Shown: one piece after another, positions 43,098 to 51,175 of the stretch
Position numbering within the stretch: position 1 is the first letter of the stretch
How the letters are laid out: each line of letters starts with the position of its first letter
DNA from: Chromobacterium alkanivorans
GTDB taxonomy: Bacteria; Pseudomonadota; Gammaproteobacteria; Burkholderiales; Chromobacteriaceae
DNA length: 64,000 bases
Assembly (NCBI RefSeq): GCF_016937655.1
Contig: NZ_JAFHKL010000010.1
Span: 62,001 to 126,000, forward strand
Direction of reading: 5' to 3'
Made by a program: the position numbers and the translations under genes
The notes under the pieces: generated by a model
Database searches by the model: none
What the model was told of the DNA's origin: nothing
The model's input: only the letters and a program-made list of their open reading frames with translations

Positions 43098-43445
43098 ATG
43101 AACCTCTACACCCGCGCCGCGCTGGCCATCAACCAGAACTGCCAGTACCGCATCGAACGCCTGAATAGCTCGCTGCCGGCCATCCTGCAAGCCGAGAAGC
43201 TGGCCGAGAGCTTGACCGCCGCCGGCGTCATGACCGAGGCCCGCTACGACGTGAAGGCTGGCGTAAACCTGCAGGCCGCTGTGTCGATCGACCAGCTGCC
43301 GAACGCCATCAACACCCTGCACGCCGAGGCGGCCAAGGTTGGCCGCACCGTCGTCAACGAACGCAATACCCGCTTTGTCCTGGTGCCGACCGACCACGCG
43401 GACACCGAAACCAAAATCATCGACCTGACCATCGAGGAGATCTAA
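43098..43445 (+). CDS. Small early prophage protein, unknown
   Basis: 115 residues, starts MNLYTRAALAINQNCQYRIE, helical in its first half, and has a strand pair RTVVNERNTRFVLVPTD near the end. No cysteine motif or membrane span. It follows the previous gene by 46 bp and precedes the helix-turn-helix gene by 2 bp. Confidence 0.65.
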   Translation: MNLYTRAALAINQNCQYRIERLNSSLPAILQAEKLAESLTAAGVMTEARYDVKAGVNLQAAVSIDQLPNAINTLHAEAAKVGRTVVNERNTRFVLVPTDHADTETKIIDLTIEEI

Positions 43446-43447
43446 CC

Positions 43448-43741
43448 ATGCTTGCCACCACCATCCAAAACCCGCGAGACATCCGCCGCAAGCTCGGCCT
43501 CAACCAGCAGGAGTTCTGGAGCCGCATCGGCGTCACCCAATCCGGCGGCAGCCGCTACGAAAGCGGCCGCAACATGCCCAAGCCCACCCGCGAGCTGTTC
43601 CGCCTGGTGCACGTCGAACAGATCGACCTGGCCAAGGTCACCCGCGCGGACTTCGAAATCGTGGCCTACCTGAAGGAAACCCACCCGGATCTGTACAAGA
43701 CCCTGCAGAAGGCCGTGGCCACCAAGGAAGGCGCAGCATGA
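43448..43741 (+). CDS. XRE-type helix-turn-helix protein
   Basis: 97 residues. The helix-turn-helix is RDIRRKLGLNQQEFWSRIGVTQSGGSRYESGRNMPKPTRELFRLV (about 10-54), followed by a helical tail. The gene ends at TGA 43739-43741, one base past the ATG of the alternate-frame ORF and immediately before the methyltransferase start, so it may regulate that gene pair. Confidence 0.82.
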   Translation: MLATTIQNPRDIRRKLGLNQQEFWSRIGVTQSGGSRYESGRNMPKPTRELFRLVHVEQIDLAKVTRADFEIVAYLKETHPDLYKTLQKAVATKEGAA

Positions 43742-45180
43742 CATGGCTAATTCCCAAATCACTACGCTCGGCCTTTGCGCCGGCGTCGGCATGCTCGACC
43801 TCGGCGTCCAGCTCGCCCTCGAACATCTCGGAAGACCTGCCCGCGCTTTGGGTTACGTTGAGCGGGACGCCTTCGCTGCGTCCAGCCTCCTGGCACGGAT
43901 GGAAGACGCGGCCTTGGAGCCGGCGCCTGTTTGGGCCGGAAACCTGCAGGATGTCCGATGGGAACGCTGGGCTGGATGCGTGGACGGCATCCTTGCGGGC
44001 TTCCCGTGCCAACCGCACAGCATGGCCGGAAACCGCGCCGGCACCGAAGACGACCGCTGGACGTGGCCTCACATCGTCGACTGCCTTCGCCTGGTTCGAC
44101 CCGGCTTCGCGTTCCTGGAAAACGTCTCCGGGCTGCGATCTTCTGGGGGACTGGATGCAGTTCTCTCGGACTTGGCCGCGCTCGGGTTCACTGTCGAATG
44201 GGACAGTATCCGAGCGGCAGACGTGGACGCCGGCCACCAGCGCGAGCGCGTCTTCATTCTGGCCTACCGCCCGATCGAACGATCAAAAGGGCTCGGCGTA
44301 CATGAAACAGGTGAATGGCTCGACCGCGCCGACACTCACTGGGGCAGCTCAATTATGGCAGACGCCAGCCACTCCCAAGGGGGGCTTGAAGTCGCGCGGG
44401 GGTGGGCGCAAGAACGAGCTGCTATTGGCTGGACAGGCGGAAGCCACGACGACTATGTGGCAAACACCAACGGCGACGGACGGCCACAAGGGCGGCCCGA
44501 ACAACCGTCACAGCGACGGTATTCCGAAACTATCGGGACAGGCGGCCCAATTCTGGGCAACCCCGAATGCGCACGATGGCCGACGCCCCGGGGCGGATAT
44601 GCACTCAACCCAAAGCGGCAACCTGAGCCGGGATGCAGCGCAGTGGCCAACCCCGACCAGCCGCGACTATCGCACGCCGAACAGCGCGGAGAGCCAAGTG
44701 CGCCGGAACCCCAACGGCGGCGAGAAGCTGCCAAACTTCATCGCTCACAACTGGCCGACGCCGACAGCCATGGACTCGGAACAATCCGGCAGCGCCAATG
44801 CCAACCACAAGACTTTGCATCGGGCGACCTCCACCTGGCCGACGCCGGCAGCTTCCGACTCCACCAGGGGGGGGCAACAAACCTCTCGCATGACCGGCCA
44901 GACGCTGGTGCAAACAGTGAACTCCCTTTGTTCGCGCCCGGTCCTGTCGATCCACGATGGGGCGGAATTGTCGCCGACCACCCGCACCTTGCGCCAGCGA
45001 TTGAACCCGGCGTTCGCGTGCTGGCTGATGGGCTGGCCTACCTGGTGGACGAATCCCGGTCGGATCAGCTTCGCTGCGTCGGAAATGGCGTTGTGGCGCT
45101 CCAAGCTGCTGTTGGATTTATCACGCTTGCTCGGCGAGCGGGCATTGCATGAGGAGAAAGAACATGAGCAAGCCGCGTAA
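43738..45180 (+). CDS. Alternate-frame ORF with W-x-T-P repeats, overlapping dcm
   Basis: 480 codons, open from an ATG 5 bp before the dcm start to 28 bp past its stop. It is not random-looking: seven spaced units (FWPTARSND, LWQTPATP, MWQTPTATD, FWATPNAHD, QWPTPTSRD, NWPTPTAMD, TWPTPAASD) precede LNPAFACWLMGWPTWW. I recall proteins with these repeats and this ending as separate ORFs in other phages. In the 3' half its third codon positions are mostly G or C, better than the dcm frame; in the 5' half dcm looks better. It may be a truly dual-coding gene, or a shadow shaped by dcm. Confidence 0.4.
   Translation: MTWLIPKSLRSAFAPASACSTSASSSPSNISEDLPALWVTLSGTPSLRPASWHGWKTRPWSRRLFGPETCRMSDGNAGLDAWTASLRASRANRTAWPETAPAPKTTAGRGLTSSTAFAWFDPASRSWKTSPGCDLLGDWMQFSRTWPRSGSLSNGTVSERQTWTPATSASASSFWPTARSNDQKGSAYMKQVNGSTAPTLTGAAQLWQTPATPKGGLKSRGGGRKNELLLAGQAEATTTMWQTPTATDGHKGGPNNRHSDGIPKLSGQAAQFWATPNAHDGRRPGADMHSTQSGNLSRDAAQWPTPTSRDYRTPNSAESQVRRNPNGGEKLPNFIAHNWPTPTAMDSEQSGSANANHKTLHRATSTWPTPAASDSTRGGQQTSRMTGQTLVQTVNSLCSRPVLSIHDGAELSPTTRTLRQRLNPAFACWLMGWPTWWTNPGRISFAASEMALWRSKLLLDLSRLLGERALHEEKEHEQAA
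43743..45152 (+). CDS. dcm: C5 cytosine DNA methyltransferase (Dcm type)
   Basis: 469 residues. Motif I TLGLCAGVGMLDLG (near 8), motif IV ILAGFPCQPHSMAG with the catalytic Cys (near 88), motif VI FAFLENVSGL with ENV, motif VIII GHQRERVFIL, and motifs IX/X RSDQLRCVGNGVVALQAAVGF (near 442) are all present and in order. The long region between VIII and IX, which should hold target recognition, is built of repeated ADA/ANP-like units and is low in secondary structure. Likely role: protects phage DNA from host restriction. The gene is almost wholly overlapped by a second open frame. Confidence 0.85.
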   Translation: MANSQITTLGLCAGVGMLDLGVQLALEHLGRPARALGYVERDAFAASSLLARMEDAALEPAPVWAGNLQDVRWERWAGCVDGILAGFPCQPHSMAGNRAGTEDDRWTWPHIVDCLRLVRPGFAFLENVSGLRSSGGLDAVLSDLAALGFTVEWDSIRAADVDAGHQRERVFILAYRPIERSKGLGVHETGEWLDRADTHWGSSIMADASHSQGGLEVARGWAQERAAIGWTGGSHDDYVANTNGDGRPQGRPEQPSQRRYSETIGTGGPILGNPECARWPTPRGGYALNPKRQPEPGCSAVANPDQPRLSHAEQRGEPSAPEPQRRREAAKLHRSQLADADSHGLGTIRQRQCQPQDFASGDLHLADAGSFRLHQGGATNLSHDRPDAGANSELPLFAPGPVDPRWGGIVADHPHLAPAIEPGVRVLADGLAYLVDESRSDQLRCVGNGVVALQAAVGFITLARRAGIA

Positions 45181-45931
45181 GAAATACAACCCGCGTAAGG
45201 TGCGCCGGGGCTGGGCCGGTGAGTCGGATGCCTTCGTTAAGGCCTTTACGCTCGCCAGCACCGAGCGCCTGGCCGCGCACGAGATCAACAGCATCAGCCT
45301 ATCAATGCTCGCGCCGCTCGACGTCATGCGCACCAGCTGGTGCCCGGTGTCCTTCAACATGGTGGCGCACGTCTACCGCGTGGCCCGCATTGTCGCCACC
45401 GAGATGGACATCCAGCTGCTGGCCCAGGCTTGCGACGACACCTGGCGCATCCTGAACGAGCTGTACGCCACCGAGGGCAAGCCGGTGCCGACCGCCGAGC
45501 AGTGGGACGCGCTGCGCTTCATGGCAGACGCGCTGCTGGTGCTGCTGCCAGAGATCCCGCGCCCGTTTTGGGTGCAGGCCGATGAATCCAGCCGCGAGAC
45601 CGTAAAGACCCGCATGCTTGAGCAGTACCTGCTGTTGCCCGAGTGGGCGCGCCGCGCCGCGATCGACGTGCTGGCCGGCAAGACGGTGAAGGATCTGGCG
45701 GCCAACCTCAAGCGGCCCGAAAAGGACGTCAGCGAGCACGTCCGCAGCGCCGGCGCCATCCTTTACACGCTCCACGGCGACGGCACGCTGCAATTCCCGG
45801 ATAACGTGACCAAGTTGCGCAAGCTGGGCGCGCAGCTGCTGCCGGTGGCAGCGCTGCACGAGAAGGCGATCCTGGAGATGAAGATCAGAACGAACAAGGA
45901 GGCCGGCATTCCGGCGAAGAAAGCAGCATGA
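45164..45931 (+). CDS. Prophage protein, unknown (255 residues)
   Basis: Starts MSKPRKKYNPRKVRRGW after GAGGAGAA; mostly helical. Family-like features: FTLASTERLAAHEINSISLSMLAPLDVM, CDDTWRILNELYATE, and a helix-turn-helix-like AAIDVLAGKTVKDLAANLKRPEKDVSEHVR near 165-195. Such proteins occur near the ends of P2-like early operons, but I cannot name the family. Overlaps the AlpA-like gene by 4 bp. Confidence 0.68.
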   Translation: MSKPRKKYNPRKVRRGWAGESDAFVKAFTLASTERLAAHEINSISLSMLAPLDVMRTSWCPVSFNMVAHVYRVARIVATEMDIQLLAQACDDTWRILNELYATEGKPVPTAEQWDALRFMADALLVLLPEIPRPFWVQADESSRETVKTRMLEQYLLLPEWARRAAIDVLAGKTVKDLAANLKRPEKDVSEHVRSAGAILYTLHGDGTLQFPDNVTKLRKLGAQLLPVAALHEKAILEMKIRTNKEAGIPAKKAA

Positions 45932-46191
45932 GCAAGAAACTGAAATGCACTATCCGCCGCGACGACCTGCGCAAAATGGTTCCGCTGGCTGACTCGACCA
46001 TCTACGAGATGGAGAAGCGCGGCGAATTCCCCAAGCGCTTCAATCTGACCTCACGTTGCGTGGTGTGGGATCAGGAAGAGGTTGAGGCATGGATCGAGGC
46101 GCGTAAGACTGCTGAGAACGTCGATAAAACACCGGGCCCAGACGTCCGCAAACGTAAGACCCGACCGGTTAGACAGCTGGCTGCAGCGTAA
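45928..46191 (+). CDS. AlpA-type regulator, probable excisionase
   Basis: 87 residues with a winged helix-turn-helix of the AlpA/MerR kind: IRRDDLRKMVPLADSTIYEMEKRGEFPKRFNLTSRCVVWDQEEVEAWIEARK. Proteins of this type next to P4-type integrases act as excision directionality factors or activate integrase expression. Its last 23 bp overlap the 3' end of the convergent integrase gene. Confidence 0.85.
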   Translation: MSKKLKCTIRRDDLRKMVPLADSTIYEMEKRGEFPKRFNLTSRCVVWDQEEVEAWIEARKTAENVDKTPGPDVRKRKTRPVRQLAAA

Positions 46192-47455
46192 CGGCAGGGG
46201 AGGGCGGCAGGAGAACGGGCACGATGTTTTGTCCCGCGATCCAGCCGCCCACCATGTCCGCCCACTGCTGCAGCATGTGGCGCCGCTGTTCGGCGTATTC
46301 GGCCTTGTTGTAAACGGCGCGAACTCCGCGCTGTTCGTGCGCCAGACACTTCTCGATCCAGTCGCTGCTGAAGCCCGCCTCATGCAGGAGTGTCGATGCC
46401 GTACGCCTCAGGTCGTGCACGGTAAAATCATCCAGTGGTAAACCTTCCTTCTTCGCCCGCTCTACCGTCACGTCGATCACGCGATTAAGCGTAGCGTTCG
46501 ACATTCCCTTGTCCGACTCGTAGCGCGAGGGCAGCAGATAGTTTGAGCCGCCGGCGCAGGTCTTGAGCGCCACCATGATGTCGAAGGCCTGCTGCGACAG
46601 GTAGACGTTGTGCGGCCGGCGCGCCTTCATCCGTTCTGCAGGAATCGTCCACACCGAATCGGTGAAGTTCACTTCGTCCCAGGTGGCAAGCAGGAGTTCG
46701 CCCTTGCGTACCATCGTCAGCAGCACCAGGCGCATCGCCAGCTTGATGGTCGGCAGCGTTCCGACGTGTTCCAGCTGGTTAAAGAAGATGCGGATCTCGT
46801 CGGGCGACAGCGCGCGGTCCTTGGCCTTGAAAGTGGCGATCGACGAAGCGCTGACGTCATCAGCCGGGTTTGCCACCTTCTGGCCGCGCTCGATGGCGAA
46901 ACGGTAAATCTGCGCGATGATTTCGCGGGCATGCACGGCCGTGGCCGGCGCGCCGCGATCCTTGATCTTGTCGCACAAGGCGCGCAGATCTTCGGTCTGG
47001 ATCTCTGATAGCAGGCGATTCTTGAAGGTGGGGAGGATGTCCCGGTTGAGGATGCTTTCGCGCATGGCCTTGGTGCTTTCCGCCATGCGGTATTCTTTCA
47101 GCCAGGTGACGGTAAATTGGCCGAAGGTTTTGGCGGCGCGCTGCTGTCGTTTCCCGCGCTGCTTTTCCCGCGCTGGCGACATGCCCTGGGAGATGGCTTT
47201 CTTCGCCTCCATGCACCGCTCACGCGCCTCGGCCAGCGTCAGGCCGGAAGGGCCATATCGGCCAATGGTAAGGGTTTCGCGGCGGCCGCTGAGGCGGTAG
47301 TCGAGTCGAAACGTAACGGTGCCAGCTGGCGATACTGCCACATACAGCCCGTCTCGATCCGCGACCTTGTATAGCTTCTCTTGCGGCTTGAGGTTCTTCA
47401 GTTTTGTATCCGTCAGCACGTTTACCGTCTCCCGAAAGCGTGTTTTTACCGTCAT
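46169..47455 (-). CDS. int: Tyrosine integrase, P4 type
   Basis: 428 residues. The N-terminal DUF4102 arm-binding domain has LTDTKLKNLKP, YKVADRDGLYVAVSP and GRYGPSGLTLAEAR. The catalytic domain shows the first Arg in TMVRKGELLLATWDEV (near 253), HDLRRTAST (near 340), a His in CLAHEQRGV (near 360) and the nucleophile Tyr in VRAVYNKAEYAEQR. It recombines the phage attP with the guaA 3' end. The start was chosen at the ATG within a repeat shared with the putative arm sites, hinting at autoregulation. Confidence 0.95.
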   Translation of the reverse strand: MTVKTRFRETVNVLTDTKLKNLKPQEKLYKVADRDGLYVAVSPAGTVTFRLDYRLSGRRETLTIGRYGPSGLTLAEARERCMEAKKAISQGMSPAREKQRGKRQQRAAKTFGQFTVTWLKEYRMAESTKAMRESILNRDILPTFKNRLLSEIQTEDLRALCDKIKDRGAPATAVHAREIIAQIYRFAIERGQKVANPADDVSASSIATFKAKDRALSPDEIRIFFNQLEHVGTLPTIKLAMRLVLLTMVRKGELLLATWDEVNFTDSVWTIPAERMKARRPHNVYLSQQAFDIMVALKTCAGGSNYLLPSRYESDKGMSNATLNRVIDVTVERAKKEGLPLDDFTVHDLRRTASTLLHEAGFSSDWIEKCLAHEQRGVRAVYNKAEYAEQRRHMLQQWADMVGGWIAGQNIVPVLLPPSPAVTLQPAV

Positions 47456-47550
47456 CGCCCGGGCTGGTTAAAATGCGGCTGAAAGCTGCGCCAGTATTGG
47501 GTTTTCGTTGTCTTTTTACCGTCATGCCACAATGTGTGCGTTGACGGTAA
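47421..47550. promoter_or_regulatory. Putative integrase arm-type sites (TTACCGTCA repeats)
   Basis: TTTTTACCGTCAT occurs identically at 47443-47455 and 47513-47525; a partial copy TTTACCGTCT starts at 47421, and an inverted copy TGACGGTAA lies at 47542-47550. They flank and include the int start codon, between int and attR, where arm sites and the int promoter belong. Confidence 0.6.
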
Positions 47551-47645
47551 GGCATCGGGCATCGACGAGTCAGATTAAAAATGCCGGCAAGAATACCGGC
47601 AAAAATATCCGTCTTCAACCGATAGTAGTCGAAAGTAGAAAAAGA

Positions 47646-47671
47646 GAAACCCCAGCATTGGCCGGGGTTTC
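47646..47671 (-). terminator. Phage-supplied terminator for guaA
   Basis: An 8 bp stem GAAACCCC/GGGGTTTC (47646-47653 with 47664-47671) with an A-rich stretch on its left, 45 bp past the guaA stop in the direction of guaA transcription. It takes over from the displaced host terminator at 11550-11572 and shields int and the prophage from guaA read-through. Confidence 0.75.
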
Positions 47672-47716
47672 GTCTGACTTCACGATAGTGTCCGAACGTC
47701 AAAAACTAACGTGAGA

Positions 47717-49294
47717 TCATTCCCACTCGATGGTGGCCGGCGGCTTGCCGGACACGTCGTACACCACGCGGTTGATGCCCTTGACCTCGTTGATGATGCG
47801 GTTGGAGGCGCGGCCCAGCAGGCTGTAAGGCAGCTCGGCCCAATGCGCGGTCATGAAGTCGCTGGTGACTACGGCGCGCAGCGCGACGACGTAATCGTAA
47901 GTGCGGCCGTCGCCCATCACGCCTACCGACTTCACCGGCAGAAACACGGCGAAGGCCTGGCTGGTCAGCTCGTACCAGTTCTTGCCGGTCTTCTCGTCCA
48001 CGGTGTTGCGCAGTTCGTCGATGAAGATGGCGTCGGCCTGGCGCAGCAGGTCGGCGTATTCCTTCTTCACTTCGCCGAGGATGCGCACGCCCAGGCCCGG
48101 GCCCGGGAAGGGGTGGCGGTAGACCATGTCGTGCGGCAGGCCGAGCGCCACGCCCAGTTGGCGAACTTCGTCCTTGAACAGCTCGCGCAGCGGTTCCAGC
48201 AGCTTGAGGTTCATGTCTTCCGGCAGGCCGCCGACATTGTGGTGGCTCTTGATGGTGTGGGCTTTCTTGGTCTTGGCGCCGGCGGATTCGATCACATCCG
48301 GGTAGATGGTGCCCTGGGCCAGCCATTTGGCGTTGCTGAGCTTGCCGGATTCGCGGTCGAACACCTCGATGAATTCCGCGCCGATGATCTTGCGCTTCTT
48401 CTCCGGATCGCTTTCGCCGGCCAGCTTGCTCATGAAGTCGGCTTCCGCCTGCACGTGCACCACTTTCACGCCCAGGTTCTGCGCGAACATTTCCATCACC
48501 ATCTTGCCTTCGTTCAGGCGCAGCAGGCCGTGGTCGACGAAGACGCAGGTCAGTTGCGGGCCGATGGCGCGGTGGATCAGGGCGGCGGCCACCGAGGAGT
48601 CCACGCCGCCGGACAGGCCGAGGATGACTTCTTCGTCGCCCACTTGCTCGCGGATCTTCTTCACCGCTTCGTCGATGTAGTTGGGCATGGTCCAGCTGGG
48701 TTTGCAGCCGGCCACGTGCAGCACGAAGCGATGGATCATTTCGGTGCCGCGCTTGGTGTGGGTCACTTCCGGATGGAACTGCACGCCGTAGAAGCCGCGG
48801 CTCTCGTCGGCCATGGCCGCGATCGGGCAGGACGGAGTTTCGGCGATGAGGTTGAAGCCCGGGGGCAGGCCGGTGACTTTGTCGCCGTGGCTCATCCACA
48901 CGTCGAGGAAGCCGTTGCCGGCGTCGTCCACCTGGTCCTGCAGGCCTTCCAGCAGTTTGGAGTGATGGCGGGCCTTGATCTGGGCGTAGCCGAACTCGCG
49001 CTTGTCGCCGGCCTCCACTTTGCCGCCGAAGGTCTGAGCCATGAACTGCATGCCGTAGCAGATGCCCAGCACCGGAACGCCGAGTTCGAACAATGCCGGA
49101 TCGGCCTGGTAGTCGGATTCGTACACCGAGTTCGGGCCGCCGGAGAGGATGATGGCCTTGGGCGCGAAGGCGCGGATGTCTTCCAGCGGCATGTCAAACG
49201 AATGAAGCTCACAGTAAACGTGAGCTTCGCGTACGCGGCGGGCAATCAGTTGGGTGACCTGAGAGCCGAAATCGAGAATGAGGACTTTGTCCAT
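47717..49294 (-). CDS. guaA: GMP synthase (glutamine-hydrolysing)
   Basis: Makes GMP from XMP, ATP and glutamine. 525 residues. The glutamine amidotransferase domain has [28 protein letters not shown] and the nucleophile in GICYGMQF (near 80). The ATP pyrophosphatase part has [17 protein letters not shown] (near 228). The C-terminal dimerisation domain ends at the family's invariant TIEWE. The gene is intact despite prophage insertion: the last four codons are the att core, and the stop TGA is partly phage-derived. No guaB is adjacent. Confidence 0.97.
   Translation of the reverse strand: MDKVLILDFGSQVTQLIARRVREAHVYCELHSFDMPLEDIRAFAPKAIILSGGPNSVYESDYQADPALFELGVPVLGICYGMQFMAQTFGGKVEAGDKREFGYAQIKARHHSKLLEGLQDQVDDAGNGFLDVWMSHGDKVTGLPPGFNLIAETPSCPIAAMADESRGFYGVQFHPEVTHTKRGTEMIHRFVLHVAGCKPSWTMPNYIDEAVKKIREQVGDEEVILGLSGGVDSSVAAALIHRAIGPQLTCVFVDHGLLRLNEGKMVMEMFAQNLGVKVVHVQAEADFMSKLAGESDPEKKRKIIGAEFIEVFDRESGKLSNAKWLAQGTIYPDVIESAGAKTKKAHTIKSHHNVGGLPEDMNLKLLEPLRELFKDEVRQLGVALGLPHDMVYRHPFPGPGLGVRILGEVKKEYADLLRQADAIFIDELRNTVDEKTGKNWYELTSQAFAVFLPVKSVGVMGDGRTYDYVVALRAVVTSDFMTAHWAELPYSLLGRASNRIINEVKGINRVVYDVSGKPPATIEWE
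47719..47731. other. attR core (13 bp), inside the guaA 3' end
   Basis: ATTCCCACTCGAT, identical to 11591-11603. It covers the last four sense codons of guaA (Ile-Glu-Trp-Glu) and the first base of the stop codon. Phage sequence next to it (TC) completes the stop as TGA. Confidence 0.9.
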
Positions 49295-49386
49295 GCCTAT
49301 CCTTCAGGAAATGTTGTGGGCCGTGCGGCCATGATGATTGAGATTGTGTCGCAGGCGGCTGGGCGCGCGGCGGCGCCGGCCTGCTT

Positions 49387-49740
49387 TCATTGTTCGCCGT
49401 CCCTCGACGGCAGCCGGAATCTGCGGCTGCGTTCCGGCACCTGCTCGCTGCGGGCCAGCAGCATCAGCAGGCCGGCGACGATCATGCCGAAGGACAGCAG
49501 GTGGCTGGGACGCAGGCCCAGGTTGTCGTAGAGATAGATCGCGCCGCCGGCGTAGAGCAGCAGCGGGCTGGTGACCAGGGTGGATTTGTTGAAACCGTCC
49601 ACGACGAGCAGCAAGACGCCGGCGGCGGCCAGCAGCAAGGCGAGCAGGGTGGAAGTGTTGGGCAGCAGCGAGGTGCTTTTCAGGAACCAGACCGATCCCA
49701 GGCAAATCAGCACGATGGGCAGGGCCGCGCTGCGGTTCAT
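49387..49740 (-). CDS. Small multi-span membrane protein (DUF5668-like)
   Basis: 117 residues with four hydrophobic segments (SAALPIVLICLGSVWFL, LLALLLAAAGVLLLVVDGF, LVTSPLLLYAGGAIYLYD, LLSFGMIVAGLLMLLA). It resembles the LiaF/DUF5668 transmembrane region as I recall it; function unknown. The start MNRSAA overlaps the smpB stop (ATGA); an upstream extension is possible. Lies between smpB and guaA. Confidence 0.75.
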   Translation of the reverse strand: MNRSAALPIVLICLGSVWFLKSTSLLPNTSTLLALLLAAAGVLLLVVDGFNKSTLVTSPLLLYAGGAIYLYDNLGLRPSHLLSFGMIVAGLLMLLARSEQVPERSRRFRLPSRDGEQ

Positions 49741-50195
49741 CAGGCGGCTCCGCGCTGGTTTTTCATGAAGCGCTGCTTTTCGCGCTGCCATTCGCGGTCT
49801 TTTTCGGTATCGCGCTTGTCGTGCAGCTTCTTGCCCTTGGCCAGTCCCACTTCAGCCTTGATGTTGCCGCGGGTGTAGTGCAGGTCCAGCGCCATCATGG
49901 TGTAGCCGGCGCGTTCCACCTTGCCGATGAAGCGGTTGATCTGCTCTTGCGACAGCAGCAGCTTGCGCGGACGCACCGGGTCGGCCTTGACGTGGGTGGA
50001 CGCGGATTGCAGCGGCGTGATGTGGCAGCCGATCAGCCAGAACGCGCCGTTTTTCCAATCCACGTAGCTTTCCTTCAGCTGGACGCGGCCGGCGCGGATG
50101 GCCTTGACCTCCCAGCCTTCCAGCACGAGCCCGGCTTCGAGCTTTTCCTCGATGAAGTAGTCGTGGAAGGCCTTGCGGTTCTGGATGATGCTCAT
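49740..50195 (-). CDS. smpB: SsrA-binding protein SmpB
   Basis: Binds tmRNA and brings it to stalled ribosomes. 151 residues. Hallmarks: [63 protein letters not shown] and the basic C-terminal tail with [21 protein letters not shown]. The start MSIIQN is chosen by homology; the frame is open far upstream. Divergent from ratA across about 205 bp, the usual neighbour arrangement. Confidence 0.97.
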   Translation of the reverse strand: MSIIQNRKAFHDYFIEEKLEAGLVLEGWEVKAIRAGRVQLKESYVDWKNGAFWLIGCHITPLQSASTHVKADPVRPRKLLLSQEQINRFIGKVERAGYTMMALDLHYTRGNIKAEVGLAKGKKLHDKRDTEKDREWQREKQRFMKNQRGAA

Positions 50196-50400
50196 GTCGC
50201 CTACGGGATGTTTTTTAAATGAATCCTCTATTGTATCAGAAGCGGGCGGCTTGCCAAAGCCATGAAAATACAGCGCTTTGACGGGCCGCCGGGACGCGGG
50301 CGGGTAGGGCGCTCCGTATTTTGTTAAACTTGCGGTTTTTACCGATGCTGACGATTTCCCGGCCAGAGACGGGACAGCGGAGACGATAAGCGAGCAATGG

Positions 50401-50838
50401 ATGCAGGTGGTTGAAAAAAGCGTGTTGGTGGCGCACACGCCGGCGCAGATGTTTGCGCTGGTGGACGATATCGAGCATTACAGCCGGTTCCTGCCCTGGT
50501 GCGGCAAGACTGAGGTGTTGTCGCGCGAGGGCGATCAGGTGGTGGCCAGCCTGCACATCGATTACCTGAAGGTGAAGCAGCATTTCACCACCCGCAATAC
50601 CAATCAGGCGGGCGAATCCATTCTGATGGAACTGGTGGACGGCCCGTTCGAGCACCTGGAAGGACGCTGGCATTTCAAACCTCTGGGCGAGATCGGCTGC
50701 AAGGTGGAGTTCCGCCTCAGCTACCAGTTTTCCAGCAAGATACTGGAAATGATCATCGGTCCGGTGTTCGGGCATATTTCCGGCACGCTGGTGGACGCCT
50801 TCATCAAGGAAGCGGACAAGGTGTACGGCGATGACTGA
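50401..50838 (+). CDS. ratA: RatA / Coq10-like START-domain protein
   Basis: 145 residues. The family pattern is clear: [31 protein letters not shown] at the start, [18 protein letters not shown] near 78, and a C-terminal helix [19 protein letters not shown]. coli RatA is reported to block 70S formation, while the fold also serves as a ubiquinone-binding chaperone; both roles are possible. It overlaps ratB by 8 bp. Confidence 0.94.
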   Translation: MQVVEKSVLVAHTPAQMFALVDDIEHYSRFLPWCGKTEVLSREGDQVVASLHIDYLKVKQHFTTRNTNQAGESILMELVDGPFEHLEGRWHFKPLGEIGCKVEFRLSYQFSSKILEMIIGPVFGHISGTLVDAFIKEADKVYGDD

Positions 50839-51139
50839 GACTTTGCAGGTGGAAGTGGCGCTGGCCCTGCCCGAACGCCAAGAGCTGGTGGTGTTGCAGG
50901 TGGCGCCGGGCACGACGGCGCGTCAGGCGGTGGAGCTGTCCGGTTTGCTGGCGCGCCTCCCGCAAGCGGGGCGGGAGAGCCTGAAGTTGGGCGTTTTCGG
51001 CAAGGCGGTCAAGGACGATGCGCCGCTGCGGGAGCACGACAGGGTGGAGATTTACCGTCCGCTGATCGCGGACCCCAAGACGGTGCGGCGCCAGCGCGCC
51101 GAGGCTGGCAAGCAGATGAAAAAAGGCGGCGCTGACTAG
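50831..51139 (+). CDS. ratB: RnfH/RatB-like ubiquitin-fold protein
   Basis: 102 residues with a beta-grasp fold: LQVEVALALPERQELVVLQVAPGTTARQAVELSG, LKLGVFGKAVKDDAPLREHDRVEIYRPL and DPKTVRRQRA near the end, the RnfH signature. Function uncertain. Overlaps ratA and is followed by a converging gene. Confidence 0.94.
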   Translation: MTETLQVEVALALPERQELVVLQVAPGTTARQAVELSGLLARLPQAGRESLKLGVFGKAVKDDAPLREHDRVEIYRPLIADPKTVRRQRAEAGKQMKKGGAD

Positions 51140-51175
51140 CCGCCGCCGAGAGGATGCTTAAGCGCCGCTCAGGCT

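Larger units (their letters stand above)
11591..47731. mobile_element. P2-type prophage inserted in the 3' end of guaA (~36.1 kb)
   Basis: Bounded by the 13 bp att cores, with a P4-type integrase gene just inside the right end. All expected P2 virion genes are present and open, in P2 order, with no frameshift or insertion sequence seen, so it looks intact. The immunity, early and integration functions lie at the right, and a ParA-type module at the left. Departures from P2 are the partition-like module, primase-helicase replication, Com-methyltransferase insert, C5 methyltransferase and PIN-like gene. Whether it is inducible cannot be judged from sequence. Confidence 0.95.

Noticed and set aside
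49740..50438. 232-codon version of smpB
   Set aside because: The first 81 codons do not resemble SmpB and read into the divergent promoter region.
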